NCBI RefSeq assembly: GCF_008370495.1
Contig: NZ_VTUX01000003.1
Span: 496,001 to 560,000, forward strand
Direction of reading: 5' to 3'
Source of the DNA: Pseudohalioglobus sediminis
GTDB lineage: Bacteria; Pseudomonadota; Gammaproteobacteria; Pseudomonadales; Halieaceae
DNA: 64,000 nt
Each line of letters opens with the position of its first letter. Within the stretch, counting starts at the first letter, position 1. The translations under genes and the position numbers were made by a program. A model generated the notes under the pieces. It was not told the origin of the DNA, did no database searches, and worked only from the letters and a program-made list of their open reading frames with translations. Shown one piece after another: positions 47,911 through 61,165 of this stretch.

Positions 47911-48747
47911 TCAATTCTCCCCGGCTGGCTTGGACGTGAACACCAACAGCACATGACGACTGCGCTCCAGCGCTGCACTGGGGGTTGCGGTGATACGCGC
48001 GAACGCTTCTCCCGGGTCGCGTTCTATCTCGTTGACCACAGCCACCGGGTAGCCAACGGGAAAACGACCGCCGAGACCGGAGCTGACCAGCAGGTCCCCT
48101 TCACGGATATCGGTCGTGGCCGACACGTGATGGACTTCCAACAGGGTCAGGCTGCCCGTGCCTTCCGCGATGGCCCTGACGCCATTGCGGTTTACCTGCA
48201 CGGGAATGGAGTGGGTGGCATCGGTGATCAGCAGCGCGCGGGCATTGATCGGGCTGACCTCGACGATCTGACCCAGCAGTCCGTCGGCATCGATCAGCGG
48301 CTGGCCGACGAAAACCCCGTCATTGCTGCCCTTGTTGAGTACCAGTTGATGACGCACCGGGTCGGGAGAAACCCCGATCAACTCCGCTACCAGTACATCG
48401 TCACGTAACAGGGCCGATGAATTCAGCAGTGCGCGCAGGCGCACGTTTTCCGCCTGCAGCGATGACATTTGCAGCGAGCGACCCTGCAATACCAGGTTTT
48501 CCTGCCGCAGTTGTTCATTCTGCTCGAGTAGCTCATCACGAAGTACCAGGTGCTCCTGGTTCCAGTCCGAGACGCGTGAAGGGATATCCGACACCCAGTA
48601 GACCGGAGCAGCAACGACTTCCAGTGCCGAACGGGTCGTCTGCAGGGCATTGAAACGCAGATCCGCCGCGAGCAGCCCTACCAACAACAGGGTGACCAGC
48701 AACAGGCGCAGCCCCAGGGTTGACTCTTTGACGAATAGTGGCTTGAT
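47911..48747 (-). CDS. mreC: Rod shape-determining protein MreC, with non-canonical ATC start
   Basis: The product would have 278 residues: an N-terminal membrane helix (about 16-30), a coiled coil (LEQNEQLRQENLVLQG) and a beta-rich periplasmic domain. MreC scaffolds the wall-elongation complex. No ATG, GTG or TTG precedes the usual MreC N-terminus; the frame is closed by a TGA four codons upstream of ATC at 48747. The segment from ATC (KPLFVKESTLGLRLLLV) looks like the normal family start, and GAGGAG lies a few bases upstream. The first standard start is TTG at 48702, which would remove the basic residues before the helix. Confidence 0.85.
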   Translation of the reverse strand: MKPLFVKESTLGLRLLLVTLLLVGLLAADLRFNALQTTRSALEVVAAPVYWVSDIPSRVSDWNQEHLVLRDELLEQNEQLRQENLVLQGRSLQMSSLQAENVRLRALLNSSALLRDDVLVAELIGVSPDPVRHQLVLNKGSNDGVFVGQPLIDADGLLGQIVEVSPINARALLITDATHSIPVQVNRNGVRAIAEGTGSLTLLEVHHVSATTDIREGDLLVSSGLGGRFPVGYPVAVVNEIERDPGEAFARITATPSAALERSRHVLLVFTSKPAGEN

Positions 48748-48792
48748 GGTGTCTCCTCAGCGATTCCTGCCGGAACTCGGGGGACAGTTTAC

Positions 48793-49836
<1,044 letters not shown>

Positions 49837-50064
49837 TTACTACCTTATGAATACAACGAGGAACCAGGCCGGACCATCCCGCACGCTTCCCTAACAGCCG
49901 CGCATCAGGTGGCAAGCCCTTTGAATGCTGCGGTTTTCAACCGTTTTTTGTGGAGACATATTATTCGCGCAACTGTAACAACCACGGGGATTTTGGGCAA
50001 GGCGCAAATGTGATAACTTTAGCGCCCCTGCCGCATTCCGGCGGCTGTTCCCGGTTGTAAAAAT

Positions 50065-50352
50065 ATGGCTATTGAGCAAGACGAGATTGAAAAAATCGCC
50101 GAGCTGGCGCGCATACGCATCCCGCAGCAGGAAATTGGCGAGCTTACCCAGCGTATCACTGCAATACTTGGCATGGTGGACCAGTTGCAGGCCGCCGATA
50201 CAGACGGGGTGGAGCCTATGGCCAACCCGCTGGATGCGACCCAGAAGCTACGTGCGGACGAGGTAACAGAAAGCAATCACCGCGAAGCATTCCAGGCCAT
50301 CGCGCCGGCCGTAGAGAACGGTCTGTACCTCGTACCCAAAGTCATCGACTAG
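50065..50352 (+). CDS. gatC: Glutamyl-tRNA(Gln) amidotransferase subunit C
   Basis: This 95-residue small subunit of the GatCAB amidotransferase ([21 protein letters not shown] and VEPMANPLD). The complex converts Glu-tRNA(Gln) and/or Asp-tRNA(Asn) to the amide form. No strong ribosome site is visible before the ATG. It opens the gatC-gatA-gatB operon, divergent from mreB across about 230 bases. Confidence 0.97.
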   Translation: MAIEQDEIEKIAELARIRIPQQEIGELTQRITAILGMVDQLQAADTDGVEPMANPLDATQKLRADEVTESNHREAFQAIAPAVENGLYLVPKVID

Positions 50353-50381
50353 GCCTCCAGCACCACATCAGGACACCAGCC

Positions 50382-51842
50382 ATGTATCAACAGACTGTCG
50401 CCGAGTTGGCCCGAGGGCTCCGAGACAAGCAATTTTCCAGCGTCGAGCTAACGCGTCACTTCAGCGCGCGTATTGCCGAGCTCAATCCGCAACTCAACGC
50501 CTTTATCACCGTTGACGAGGCAGCCGCGCTGGCCGCCGCGGTGGCGGCGGATCAGCGCATTGCCGCTGGCGACGCCGGGCCACTCACGGGGATACCGATT
50601 GCACACAAAGACATTTTCTGCACCCGAGGCATGCGCACCAGTTGCGGATCGAAGATGCTGGATAACTTCATTCCACCCTACGACGCCACCGTGGTGGCAC
50701 GGCTAAATGGCGCCGGCGCGGTCACGCTGGGAAAAACCAACCTGGACGAGTTCGCCATGGGCTCTTCCAACGAGAACAGCTTTTACGGCGCGGTCAGGAA
50801 CCCCTGGAACGCGGATGCCGTCCCCGGGGGGTCCTCTGGCGGCTCCGCTGCGGCGGTGGCGGCTCGCATGGCCCCCGCCGCCACCGGTACGGACACCGGC
50901 GGCTCAATCCGCCAGCCCGCTGCGTTCTGTGGCATCACCGGCCTGAAACCGACCTATGGCCGGGTTTCCCGGCTGGGCATGGTCGCTTACGCCTCCAGCC
51001 TGGACCAGGGCGGGCCGATGGCCCACACCGCTGAAGATTGCGCCCTGCTGCTGAACGCCATGGCAGGCCATGATCCACTGGATTCCACATCCTCTGCCAC
51101 CGCGACCGAGGATTACACTGCCGGGTTGTCAAATCCGCTGCAGGGCCTGCGCATCGGCCTGCCGCGCGAGTATTTTGGCGACGGCCTGGATGCCGCCACA
51201 GGGGATTGCGTCCAGGCAGCACTGCGCGAGTTCGAAGCCCAGGGTGCTGAACTGGTAGAGATCAGCCTGCCCAACAGCGCGCTGACCATTCCGGCCTACT
51301 ACATCATCGCGCCGGCAGAAGCATCGACCAACCTGTCACGCTTTGACGGGGTTCGCTATGGCCACCGCTGTGAGCAGCCCGGTGACCTGCATGACCTCTA
51401 CACCCGCACGCGAGAAGAAGGCTTTGGCGCCGAGGTCAAGCGCCGCATCCTCGTGGGCACCTACGCGCTCTCCGCGGGCTACTACGACGCCTATTACAAG
51501 AAAGCGCAGCAGGCTCGCCGGTTAATCCGCGACGACTTCCTGGCCGCATTTGAGCAGGTGGATGTGATCGCCGGCCCGACCACGCCCGGACCGGCGTTCA
51601 AACTCGGGGCCAAAACCGACGACCCGGTGGCAATGTACCTGGAAGATGTCTACACCCTGGCAGCAAACCTGGCCGGCCTGCCCGGCATGTCAGTTCCCGC
51701 GGGGCTGGTAAACGGCCTGCCGGTGGGACTGCAGTTGATCGGTCGCCACTTTGCGGAAGCCCAACTGCTCAATGTGGCACACCGGTTCCAGTGCGCTACC
51801 GACTGGCACACGCGCACCCCGGCACAGGGAGGTGACGCCTGA
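50382..51842 (+). CDS. gatA: Glutamyl-tRNA(Gln) amidotransferase subunit A
   Basis: This 486-residue amidase-signature enzyme releases ammonia from glutamine. The catalytic Lys is in [10 protein letters not shown] and the Ser pair in [14 protein letters not shown]. Its stop overlaps the gatB start (TGATG). Confidence 0.98.
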   Translation: MYQQTVAELARGLRDKQFSSVELTRHFSARIAELNPQLNAFITVDEAAALAAAVAADQRIAAGDAGPLTGIPIAHKDIFCTRGMRTSCGSKMLDNFIPPYDATVVARLNGAGAVTLGKTNLDEFAMGSSNENSFYGAVRNPWNADAVPGGSSGGSAAAVAARMAPAATGTDTGGSIRQPAAFCGITGLKPTYGRVSRLGMVAYASSLDQGGPMAHTAEDCALLLNAMAGHDPLDSTSSATATEDYTAGLSNPLQGLRIGLPREYFGDGLDAATGDCVQAALREFEAQGAELVEISLPNSALTIPAYYIIAPAEASTNLSRFDGVRYGHRCEQPGDLHDLYTRTREEGFGAEVKRRILVGTYALSAGYYDAYYKKAQQARRLIRDDFLAAFEQVDVIAGPTTPGPAFKLGAKTDDPVAMYLEDVYTLAANLAGLPGMSVPAGLVNGLPVGLQLIGRHFAEAQLLNVAHRFQCATDWHTRTPAQGGDA

Positions 51843-53284
51843 TGCAATGGGAAACAGTAATCGGCCTGGAGGTGCATCTGCAACTGGCCACGCGGTCAAA
51901 GATTTTTTCCGGCTCCGCCACCACGTTTGGCGCCGAACCCAACACCCAGGCCAGCGCCGTCGACCTCGCCATGCCCGGCATGCTGCCGGTGCTCAATGAG
52001 CAGGCGGTGCACTTCGCGGTGATGTTCGGCCTGGGCATAGACGCGGAAATCGGCATGCGCTCTGTGTTTGACCGCAAGAACTATTTCTACCCGGACCTGC
52101 CCAAGGGCTACCAGATCAGCCAGTTCGCCGACCCCATCGTCGGGCGCGGACAGTTCGAGATCCAGCTGGAGGATGGCAGCAGCAAGCAGATTGGCATCAC
52201 CCGCGCGCATCTCGAGGAAGACGCGGGCAAATCGCTGCACGAGGATTTTCACGGCATGAGCGGGATAGATCTGAACCGCGCCGGTACGCCGCTGCTGGAA
52301 ATTGTCAGCGAGCCGGACATCCGCAATGCGGCCGAGGCGGTCGCCTATCTCAAGGCACTGCACAGCCTGGTGACATACCTCGGCATCTCCGATGGCAACA
52401 TGGCCGAGGGCTCAATGCGTTGCGACATCAACATCTCACTGCGCCCACAGGGTCAACAGGAATACGGCACCCGCGCGGAGATCAAGAACGTCAACTCGTT
52501 CCGCTTTGTAGAAAAGGCCATTCGTCACGAGTTCGAGCGCCAGGCCGACATTCTCGAAAGCGGAGGCCGTGTGGTGCAGGAAACCCGCCTCTACGACGCA
52601 GAGCGCGACGAGACACGACCCATGCGCAGCAAGGAAGTGGCCAACGACTATCGCTATTTTCCCGAGCCTGACCTGCTGCCCGTGGTCATTGATGAGGCAT
52701 ACGTGCAGCAGGTTCGCGACAGCCTGCCGGAGCTGCCCGCAGCCAAGCGCCATCGCTTCATGGAGGCTTACCAACTGTCTGCCTACGACGCCAGCGTATT
52801 GTCCGACAGCCTCGCGCTCGCCGATTTCTATGAGCAGGTAGTGGGTGTCTGCGGCGACGCCAAGATCGCGGCAAACTGGGTCCAGGTGGAACTACTCGGG
52901 CAGCTTAACAGGAACGAACTGGATATCAGCGACAGCCCGGTGTCGGCCAGTGCCCTCGGGCAACTGATCAGCCGCATTCTCGATAACAGCATTTCCGGCA
53001 AGATAGCCAAACAGGTCTTCGAGGCGATGTGGCAGGGCGAGGGAAGCGCCGACGATATCATCGCCGCCCGCGGCCTCAAGCAGGTTTCAGATACCGGCGC
53101 GCTGGAGGCGATGGTGGACGAGGTGATCGCCAACAACGCCGCCCAGGTGGAACAGTTCCTTGCCGCCGACGACGCCAAGCGCAAGAAACTGGTTGGCTTT
53201 TTCGTTGGCCAGGTCATGAAAGCTTCCAGGGGTCAGGCCAACCCCAAGATGGTCAATCAGCTACTGGCAGAAAAACTGAAATAA
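51842..53284 (+). CDS. gatB: Aspartyl/glutamyl-tRNA amidotransferase subunit B
   Basis: This 480-residue subunit phosphorylates the tRNA-bound Glu/Asp and transfers ammonia. Signatures are [35 protein letters not shown] and [14 protein letters not shown]; the C-terminal YqeY-like domain ends with [20 protein letters not shown] complete GatCAB operon suggests glutaminyl or asparaginyl tRNA is made indirectly here. Confidence 0.98.
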   Translation: MQWETVIGLEVHLQLATRSKIFSGSATTFGAEPNTQASAVDLAMPGMLPVLNEQAVHFAVMFGLGIDAEIGMRSVFDRKNYFYPDLPKGYQISQFADPIVGRGQFEIQLEDGSSKQIGITRAHLEEDAGKSLHEDFHGMSGIDLNRAGTPLLEIVSEPDIRNAAEAVAYLKALHSLVTYLGISDGNMAEGSMRCDINISLRPQGQQEYGTRAEIKNVNSFRFVEKAIRHEFERQADILESGGRVVQETRLYDAERDETRPMRSKEVANDYRYFPEPDLLPVVIDEAYVQQVRDSLPELPAAKRHRFMEAYQLSAYDASVLSDSLALADFYEQVVGVCGDAKIAANWVQVELLGQLNRNELDISDSPVSASALGQLISRILDNSISGKIAKQVFEAMWQGEGSADDIIAARGLKQVSDTGALEAMVDEVIANNAAQVEQFLAADDAKRKKLVGFFVGQVMKASRGQANPKMVNQLLAEKLK

Positions 53285-53330
53285 TCGCCCCTGCCGGCCC
53301 GGCCCGGCACAGAGACACAGGTATAGCAGT

Positions 53331-53630
53331 ATGAGAAAAGACAAGGAAAAGGTTCTGGATGAAGTCTGGACAGAAGACCGCGTGCGCAGCTTCCTCGAGG
53401 TCCGGCCACACGACGGCAGCAGTGAAGATTTCCACATGCTCCTGAAAGCGTACCAGAGCATGCGCGCCGAAGACTTCGAGCTGTTTGTGCGCTTTTTTTG
53501 CGAGCAGCAGCGGGACATCAATGCCTGTGGCCGCGACGGCCGCACGGTGCTGGACATCGTCACCAGTCACCGCAACGGCGGGGAGTATGCAGACCTGCTG
53601 CGCACAGCAGGCGCCGGCAGCGTGGACTAA
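53331..53630 (+). CDS. Small PA4642-like hypothetical protein
   Basis: This 99-residue soluble protein resembles the uncharacterised PA4642 family of Pseudomonas and relatives (KVLDEVWTEDRVRSFLEV, FELFVRFFCEQQRDINAC, DGRTVLDIVTSHR). It follows gatB by 46 bases on the same strand. The stop overlaps the convergent MAPEG gene by 4 bases. Function unknown. Confidence 0.82.
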   Translation: MRKDKEKVLDEVWTEDRVRSFLEVRPHDGSSEDFHMLLKAYQSMRAEDFELFVRFFCEQQRDINACGRDGRTVLDIVTSHRNGGEYADLLRTAGAGSVD

Positions 53631-54055
53631 AGCGCCGCCAGCAGCGCCCGCACCACCATGACCCAGACTGCGAGAGACGATACCAGGTAGACCAGGAAGC
53701 GGTGCATTACGCGGTTGTAGGTGCAGTGGATCAGGCTGTGCAGAACACGCCCTGCCACGAAAACCCAGGCACAGGTGATATGCAGGCTGTCCACCATGCC
53801 AAATACCGTCAGGTACAGGCAGACGACGTAAAACAGCACCGGCATTTCCAGCAGATTCTTGAAGTTATTACCCGGCCCCGACACATCCGGCGGCAGAATC
53901 GCCTGCACTTCAGCCGGTGTTTTCAGTTGCTCGGCGTCGATCTGGTTAGCCGTGAGATAGCCGAGTCGGCGCACGAACATGTAGACCCAGACCAGCAAGG
54001 TCAGGCACAGCATACTGGCGATAGGCAGCGCCAGCTCCGCGTTGAAAAGCTCCAC
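53627..54055 (-). CDS. MAPEG-family membrane protein
   Basis: This 142-residue protein has four hydrophobic segments and the MAPEG-type central region ANFKN-like NNFKNLLEMPVLFYVVCLYL and GRVLHSLIHCTYNRVMHRF. The superfamily includes membrane-bound glutathione transferases, but bacterial members of this type are mostly uncharacterised. The GTG start at 54055 is backed by a strong AAGGAGA site. Confidence 0.85.
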   Translation of the reverse strand: MELFNAELALPIASMLCLTLLVWVYMFVRRLGYLTANQIDAEQLKTPAEVQAILPPDVSGPGNNFKNLLEMPVLFYVVCLYLTVFGMVDSLHITCAWVFVAGRVLHSLIHCTYNRVMHRFLVYLVSSLAVWVMVVRALLAAL

Positions 54056-54076
54056 GTAAATTCTCCTTTTTCTGCG

Positions 54077-54104
54077 TTGATTGCTCCGTGGGCAGGACTA
54101 TACC
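54077..54104 (+). promoter_or_regulatory. Possible promoter for the yffB-dapD-dapE run
   Basis: TTGATT and TATACC are separated by 16 bases. Both boxes match four of six. The transcript would begin about 60 bases before the reductase start. Confidence 0.35.
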
Positions 54105-54176
54105 ACCCGCGCGCTATAACTACCGTACCCCTTTTGCTATGCTAGCGGTCCACCTGCAGAGACATGAGGATACAAG

Positions 54177-54533
54177 TTGATCACCCTTTACGGCATCAAG
54201 AACTGCGACACCGTGAAGAAGGCCCGCAAGTGGCTGGAAGACCGCGAAGTCGACTACCATTTCCACGACGTGCGCGCCGACGGCCTCGACCGGGATACGG
54301 TGTCGCAGTGGCTGCAGGCTTTGGGCTGGGAAGCAGTGGTAAACAAGCGCAGCACCACCTGGAAGGGCCTCGACCAGTCCACTCGCGACAACATGGATGA
54401 GGACGCGGCGCTGGACGCCATCGTCGCCAATCCCACCTTGTTCAAGCGCCCGGTGCTGGACACCGGGCACGAGCTGCACTGCGGCTTCTCCGCCGCCAAC
54501 TACCAGACCATATTCAACCACCACACCCTCTAG
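54177..54533 (+). CDS. ArsC/Spx-family protein YffB
   Basis: This 118-residue thioredoxin-fold protein starts ITLYGIKNCDTVKKARKWL, with the conserved C10. It belongs to the YffB branch of the ArsC family, possibly glutathione-dependent; arsenate reduction is not implied. It lies 24 bases before dapD, a neighbourhood shared with other gammaproteobacteria. The start is TTG at 54177 with GAGGA upstream. Confidence 0.9.
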   Translation: MITLYGIKNCDTVKKARKWLEDREVDYHFHDVRADGLDRDTVSQWLQALGWEAVVNKRSTTWKGLDQSTRDNMDEDAALDAIVANPTLFKRPVLDTGHELHCGFSAANYQTIFNHHTL

Positions 54534-54557
54534 GGTAGATACAGGAATAACAGCATC

Positions 54558-57474
<2,917 letters not shown>

Positions 57475-57543
57475 GATTACAGCCTCTGGAAGTGGTCTAC
57501 AAAACGCTGCATATCATAGCGCGTTTCCTGCACCCGGGGACGT

Positions 57544-58338
57544 TCAGCCCAGTGCAGCGAGCACGTGCACGTCGTAGCGAACCGCGCGGCCCTCGATGCT
57601 GTGCGAGGGCGCCACACCTGCCAGCGCCTCCGCCCTGGCTGGCCGCTTGACCACCACGCGCGCAACCTGCTGCTGCAGGGCCCAGTGCAACGTCGCTTCA
57701 CCGTCACCGCTGCTGTCGTGCAACAGATACTGGAACAGGGCCATCTCTTTCTTGACCGCGGCTGCCTTGGTGCGAGCTGGGAACATCGGGTCAAGGTAGA
57801 TCACGTCCACGTCAACCAGTTGCTCCGGCGGTAACAGGCAGGCATCGCCCTTGTGCAATTGCATTCGCGACACCCGTTCAACAAGCCAGCTGTCCCCGGA
57901 ATTGCGCGCGGCGTCCATGCCCGCCTCGAGCATGGCAGCTATTACCGGGTGGCGCTCACACAACCTGACCCTGGCACCCAGGTCGGCGAGGACAAAACTG
58001 TCCCGTCCCAGGCCTGCTGTCGCATCGATGACGCTCAACGCCGACTTCCTGCCGACACCGACAGCCTTACCCAGCAATTCATTGTGCCCTGCGGCGCGCC
58101 GATGGCGCATGCCGGAAGAACCGAAGTCTACAGATACCGGGCCCGGCATCTTGCGGCCGCACAGCTGCAGCGCCAGCTTGTCGTCGCTGACCAGCAGCAG
58201 CGCGCGGGCAGCAGCATAATCACGGGGCATTACTCCCACGGGAGCCAGCAGGCAGCCCAGCGAACGCGCCAGGCCTTCGGCAGTGGCCAGGGAAGCTTCA
58301 GTGCAGGCACAGACGGCAAGGGGCTCGGGGTCACCCAA
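57544..58338 (-). CDS. rsmJ: 16S rRNA (guanine1516-N2)-methyltransferase
   Basis: This 264-residue SAM-dependent methyltransferase has a family-specific pattern: SVIDATAGLGRDSFVLADLG (SAM site) and IYLDPMFPARTKAAAVKKEM (catalytic loop), the RsmJ signatures. It modifies G1516 of 16S rRNA. The start is TTG at 58338. It lies 11 bases downstream of the cyclase-like gene and is probably cotranscribed with it. Confidence 0.93.
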   Translation of the reverse strand: MGDPEPLAVCACTEASLATAEGLARSLGCLLAPVGVMPRDYAAARALLLVSDDKLALQLCGRKMPGPVSVDFGSSGMRHRRAAGHNELLGKAVGVGRKSALSVIDATAGLGRDSFVLADLGARVRLCERHPVIAAMLEAGMDAARNSGDSWLVERVSRMQLHKGDACLLPPEQLVDVDVIYLDPMFPARTKAAAVKKEMALFQYLLHDSSGDGEATLHWALQQQVARVVVKRPARAEALAGVAPSHSIEGRAVRYDVHVLAALG

Positions 58339-58349
58339 GGCAGGCGTTC

Positions 58350-59654
58350 CTAATCCTCGACGATACTGCCATGCCGCTTTTTCAGTAGCGAGGCAAGGTC
58401 GTCGAACAATTCCTCCGCTGAGGGTGGTGGTTCGCCCGCTTGCTGGCCGCCCGTATCAGCGTCCGCCTCCGGCTCGGCCACCTGGCCCTGGAGGCGTGAT
58501 GCATCGAGACCCAGCTGCGTGCTGTCTCCCTCGGTCTCGATCGCGCACTCCAGGTTGTAGGCATAGCGGGACAGGCCGTGTTTATCGGTAATGCGAAAGC
58601 GTCGCGGGGACCGTTCGCCGGCGTCGTCGAGGTGTTCGCTGAGGCGACAGTTGATCGACTCCACCTTCTTCCCGGCAATCTGCAAGCCCGCCAGCGCAGA
58701 CATCTCGCGATTGCAGGCCGCAACGAAAGCGGGCGTCGGCACGTGGGCTGTCGCCAGGGCGCCGTCGGCGAGCTCGGTACTGAAATCACCTACCAGTATC
58801 TGCTCAGCGGCCGCCAGTTCGACCATCCTTGCCAGCTCGATGGTCACGTCACCGACAATGTAACTGAACACCGTGGGGTTTACCCCCTCTGCCTGGTAGA
58901 GCTCGTAGTGGCCGCCGATATGGTAGGCCGAGCGTATCACCGGCACCGTGTTGCCACGGGAGGCCGCTCGCGCAGCCGCGTTATCAGCCACCACCAGCAG
59001 CATGAAGTAAAACAGGTCGAGGTTGGCACCCGGGCCCAGCCTGCGATTCCAGATATAGTAACCATCGCCCGTGGTGGTGCGTGCGAAGTTGATCTCAATC
59101 CCGCGCGCCAGAAGTTTGTTGTAGGCAGAGTTCAATGAGTAGGACAGGCTGTTGAGCTGGCTGGCCTGCTCAAACGGTGTATACAGCGAAAACTCCACAA
59201 TATCGAATAGCAGCACCGCCCTGCTGTCGACGTAGCTGAGCCCATAGCGCCGGATCAGCTGCTCAACCTGCTGAATAACCTGTGGTTCTTCGCTGAGCGC
59301 CGTGTCCAGCTTGATAAAGGTCGGGGAGACCTCAAGCCGGTCTGACACCGCAAACATCTCCTCGCGCGTGGTGCGACGCTGCCCGGAAATCAGCTCACGA
59401 ATAAATTCCTCGTTGCCGCGATGCTGTTCATCTTCGGCACAGTAATTACCCAGGAAATAGTGCGGTACAAAAATGACCAGCAGGCCGCGCTCATCCGCGC
59501 TCCAGCAAAGCACGATGTTCTGCCCCAGGCGCCACTGCTTGCGCAGCGTCTTTTCCAGGGCCTTCAGGTTACCGCGCTGCACCAGGGAAATTGCCTCGCC
59601 GCGAGCGCTTGCGCTATCGGGGGATGATTTCCCCAGCTTGCCGGATTTTGTCAT
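58350..59654 (-). CDS. Divergent class III nucleotidyl cyclase-like protein
   Basis: This 434-residue cytoplasmic protein has an N-terminal part without a recognised family (1-140), then a region with the pattern of class III adenylate/guanylate cyclases: VLLFDIVEFS (D151, metal site 1), TTGDGYYIWN (D197, metal site 2) and YIVGDVTIELARMVELAAAEQILVGD-like sequence (268-290). In the last motif the catalytic Asn appears replaced by Ile272 while Arg276 remains. Residues 385-434 are acidic and disordered-looking. A nucleotide-cyclase or nucleotide-binding role is inferred; activity is uncertain. The ATG at 59654 is preferred over the preceding TTG. Confidence 0.65.
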   Translation of the reverse strand: MTKSGKLGKSSPDSASARGEAISLVQRGNLKALEKTLRKQWRLGQNIVLCWSADERGLLVIFVPHYFLGNYCAEDEQHRGNEEFIRELISGQRRTTREEMFAVSDRLEVSPTFIKLDTALSEEPQVIQQVEQLIRRYGLSYVDSRAVLLFDIVEFSLYTPFEQASQLNSLSYSLNSAYNKLLARGIEINFARTTTGDGYYIWNRRLGPGANLDLFYFMLLVVADNAAARAASRGNTVPVIRSAYHIGGHYELYQAEGVNPTVFSYIVGDVTIELARMVELAAAEQILVGDFSTELADGALATAHVPTPAFVAACNREMSALAGLQIAGKKVESINCRLSEHLDDAGERSPRRFRITDKHGLSRYAYNLECAIETEGDSTQLGLDASRLQGQVAEPEADADTGGQQAGEPPPSAEELFDDLASLLKKRHGSIVED

Positions 59655-59689
59655 CAAGCTTTCCGATTTTTTATCCCTAATGCGATGCT

Positions 59690-59695
59690 ATTATA
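59690..59695 (-). promoter_or_regulatory. Consensus -10 box upstream of the cyclase-like gene
   Basis: TATAAT on the minus strand, 36 bases before the start codon. No good -35 box is spaced correctly, so an activator may be needed or the match is chance. Confidence 0.4.
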
Positions 59696-59765
59696 GGTAG
59701 CCATTGGCGCCGCGGCTATGGGTAATGTGCCCGGCTCCAGATGCTGATTTACCGAGGAGGCGGCA

Positions 59766-60263
59766 ATGTCGCGCTGGATGATCATGCTCGCAATGCTGTC
59801 CTGCCTGGCCGGCTGCGGGAATTACGATTTCAAAGTAAACGAGAAGGTGGTGTATACACCGCAGCCACTGTTCAGTGACTTTGCCATCAGTGACCCTGCC
59901 CTGCGCGCCTGCGTGGAGCAGGCGATCATCGACCAGAAAGTAGTAGAGGCCAACCAGCTGCTGATACTCAATTGCAGCAATGCCGGTATCAGCGCACTCG
60001 ACGGGCTGGAAATATTCACCGGCCTGCGCCAGCTCAAACTGTCAGCCAACGCCATTCGCAACCTGATAGCACTGGCCACGATGTCTTCCCTGGAGAGCCT
60101 GTATCTGGACGACAACGAGGTCGTCGACCCGGTACCACTGTATGAACTGCTGTCACTGCGCAACCTTGACCTGTCCGGCAATGTGCAGTTGCAGTGCCCG
60201 GCAGGAAACGCACTGTTCCAGGTGGAAGACGTGACACTGCCCGAGCACTGTCGCCGCCCATGA
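59766..60263 (+). CDS. Leucine-rich-repeat lipoprotein
   Basis: This 165-residue protein has a lipoprotein signal with lipobox LAGC (C17). A short domain is followed by about three leucine-rich repeats between residues 70 and 145 (LRQLKLSANAIRNL, LESLYLDDNEVVD, LRNLDLSGNVQLQC). Such repeats serve protein binding. A GAGGAGG site precedes the ATG. The stop overlaps the acyltransferase start (ATGA), so the two are coupled. No known function. Confidence 0.8.
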   Translation: MSRWMIMLAMLSCLAGCGNYDFKVNEKVVYTPQPLFSDFAISDPALRACVEQAIIDQKVVEANQLLILNCSNAGISALDGLEIFTGLRQLKLSANAIRNLIALATMSSLESLYLDDNEVVDPVPLYELLSLRNLDLSGNVQLQCPAGNALFQVEDVTLPEHCRRP

Positions 60264-61165
60264 TTTACCGACTGATCAGCTACCTGCCCTTTCCACTGCT
60301 CTACGCACTCGCCTGGGTGGTTTACCTGCTGCTGTACCACGTGTTCCGCTACCGCAGGGACGTGGTGAAAGCCAATCTGGCAAACGCCTTTCCGGAGAAA
60401 TCAGCTGATGAGCGCAAGGCCATCGGCCGCCAGTTCTATCGCAGGCTGAGCCAGGTCGCACTGGAGATCGTCAAGGCGCGGCGCATGCGCGCAGAGGATT
60501 TCCTGCGCCGGGCACGCATTATCAACCCGGAGATTCTCGAGCAGCAGAGCGAGGGCTTTACCCGCTCGGTCATCGTACTCACCATCCACCAGGGCAACTG
60601 GGAGTGGATGCTGCACGGCGCCACCAGCTACTTCAGGATTCCCATAGATCCGGTGTACAAACCGCTGCACAACAAAAGCGTGGACAAGCTGATTTTCAGC
60701 ATCCGCAGCCAGTTCGGGTCGCGACCGCTGTCGATGGCGGAGTCGACCCGGGATATATTGCGCCGGCGCAGGGAGTTTCGCATCTTCGTGATGGTGGCGG
60801 ACCAGTCGCCCATTCGCAGCGAGCGCGGCTACTGGACGCAGTTCATGAACCAGGAGGCAAACTTCTACCTCGGCACTGAAACCATCGCCAAGATGACCGG
60901 TTTCCCGGTGGTCTTTGCCCAGTGCCATCGCCGTCGCAGCGGGCACTATGAAATCGAATTCCGGGAACTGGCCAGCCCGCCCTATGACAAAGAGTCCCAC
61001 GCCATCACCGACCGCTACGTCGCCCTCGCCGAGGCCGCCATCCGCCACGAACCCGAGAGCTGGCTGTGGAGCAATCGGCGCTGGAAGCGCAACCGCAGTG
61101 AAGAAGAAGCTCGTGAGCAGGCTGCGGCAGCTCAGACGGCGAGCCAGTCGAATCCTTCTGACTGA
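60260..61165 (+). CDS. LpxL-type lipid A acyltransferase family protein
   Basis: This 301-residue inner-membrane enzyme has an N-terminal helix (about 5-28) and the acyltransferase motif H-QGNW-E (TIHQGNWEW, about residues 112-120), the HX4E form of the LpxL/HtrB/MsbB family, plus VADQSPIRSERGYW. It should add a secondary acyl chain to lipid A or act on a similar lipid. ATG at 60260 is preferred over an upstream in-frame codon. Specificity cannot be assigned from sequence alone. Its 3' end overlaps the convergent MBL gene by 34 bases. Confidence 0.88.
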   Translation: MIYRLISYLPFPLLYALAWVVYLLLYHVFRYRRDVVKANLANAFPEKSADERKAIGRQFYRRLSQVALEIVKARRMRAEDFLRRARIINPEILEQQSEGFTRSVIVLTIHQGNWEWMLHGATSYFRIPIDPVYKPLHNKSVDKLIFSIRSQFGSRPLSMAESTRDILRRRREFRIFVMVADQSPIRSERGYWTQFMNQEANFYLGTETIAKMTGFPVVFAQCHRRRSGHYEIEFRELASPPYDKESHAITDRYVALAEAAIRHEPESWLWSNRRWKRNRSEEEAREQAAAAQTASQSNPSD

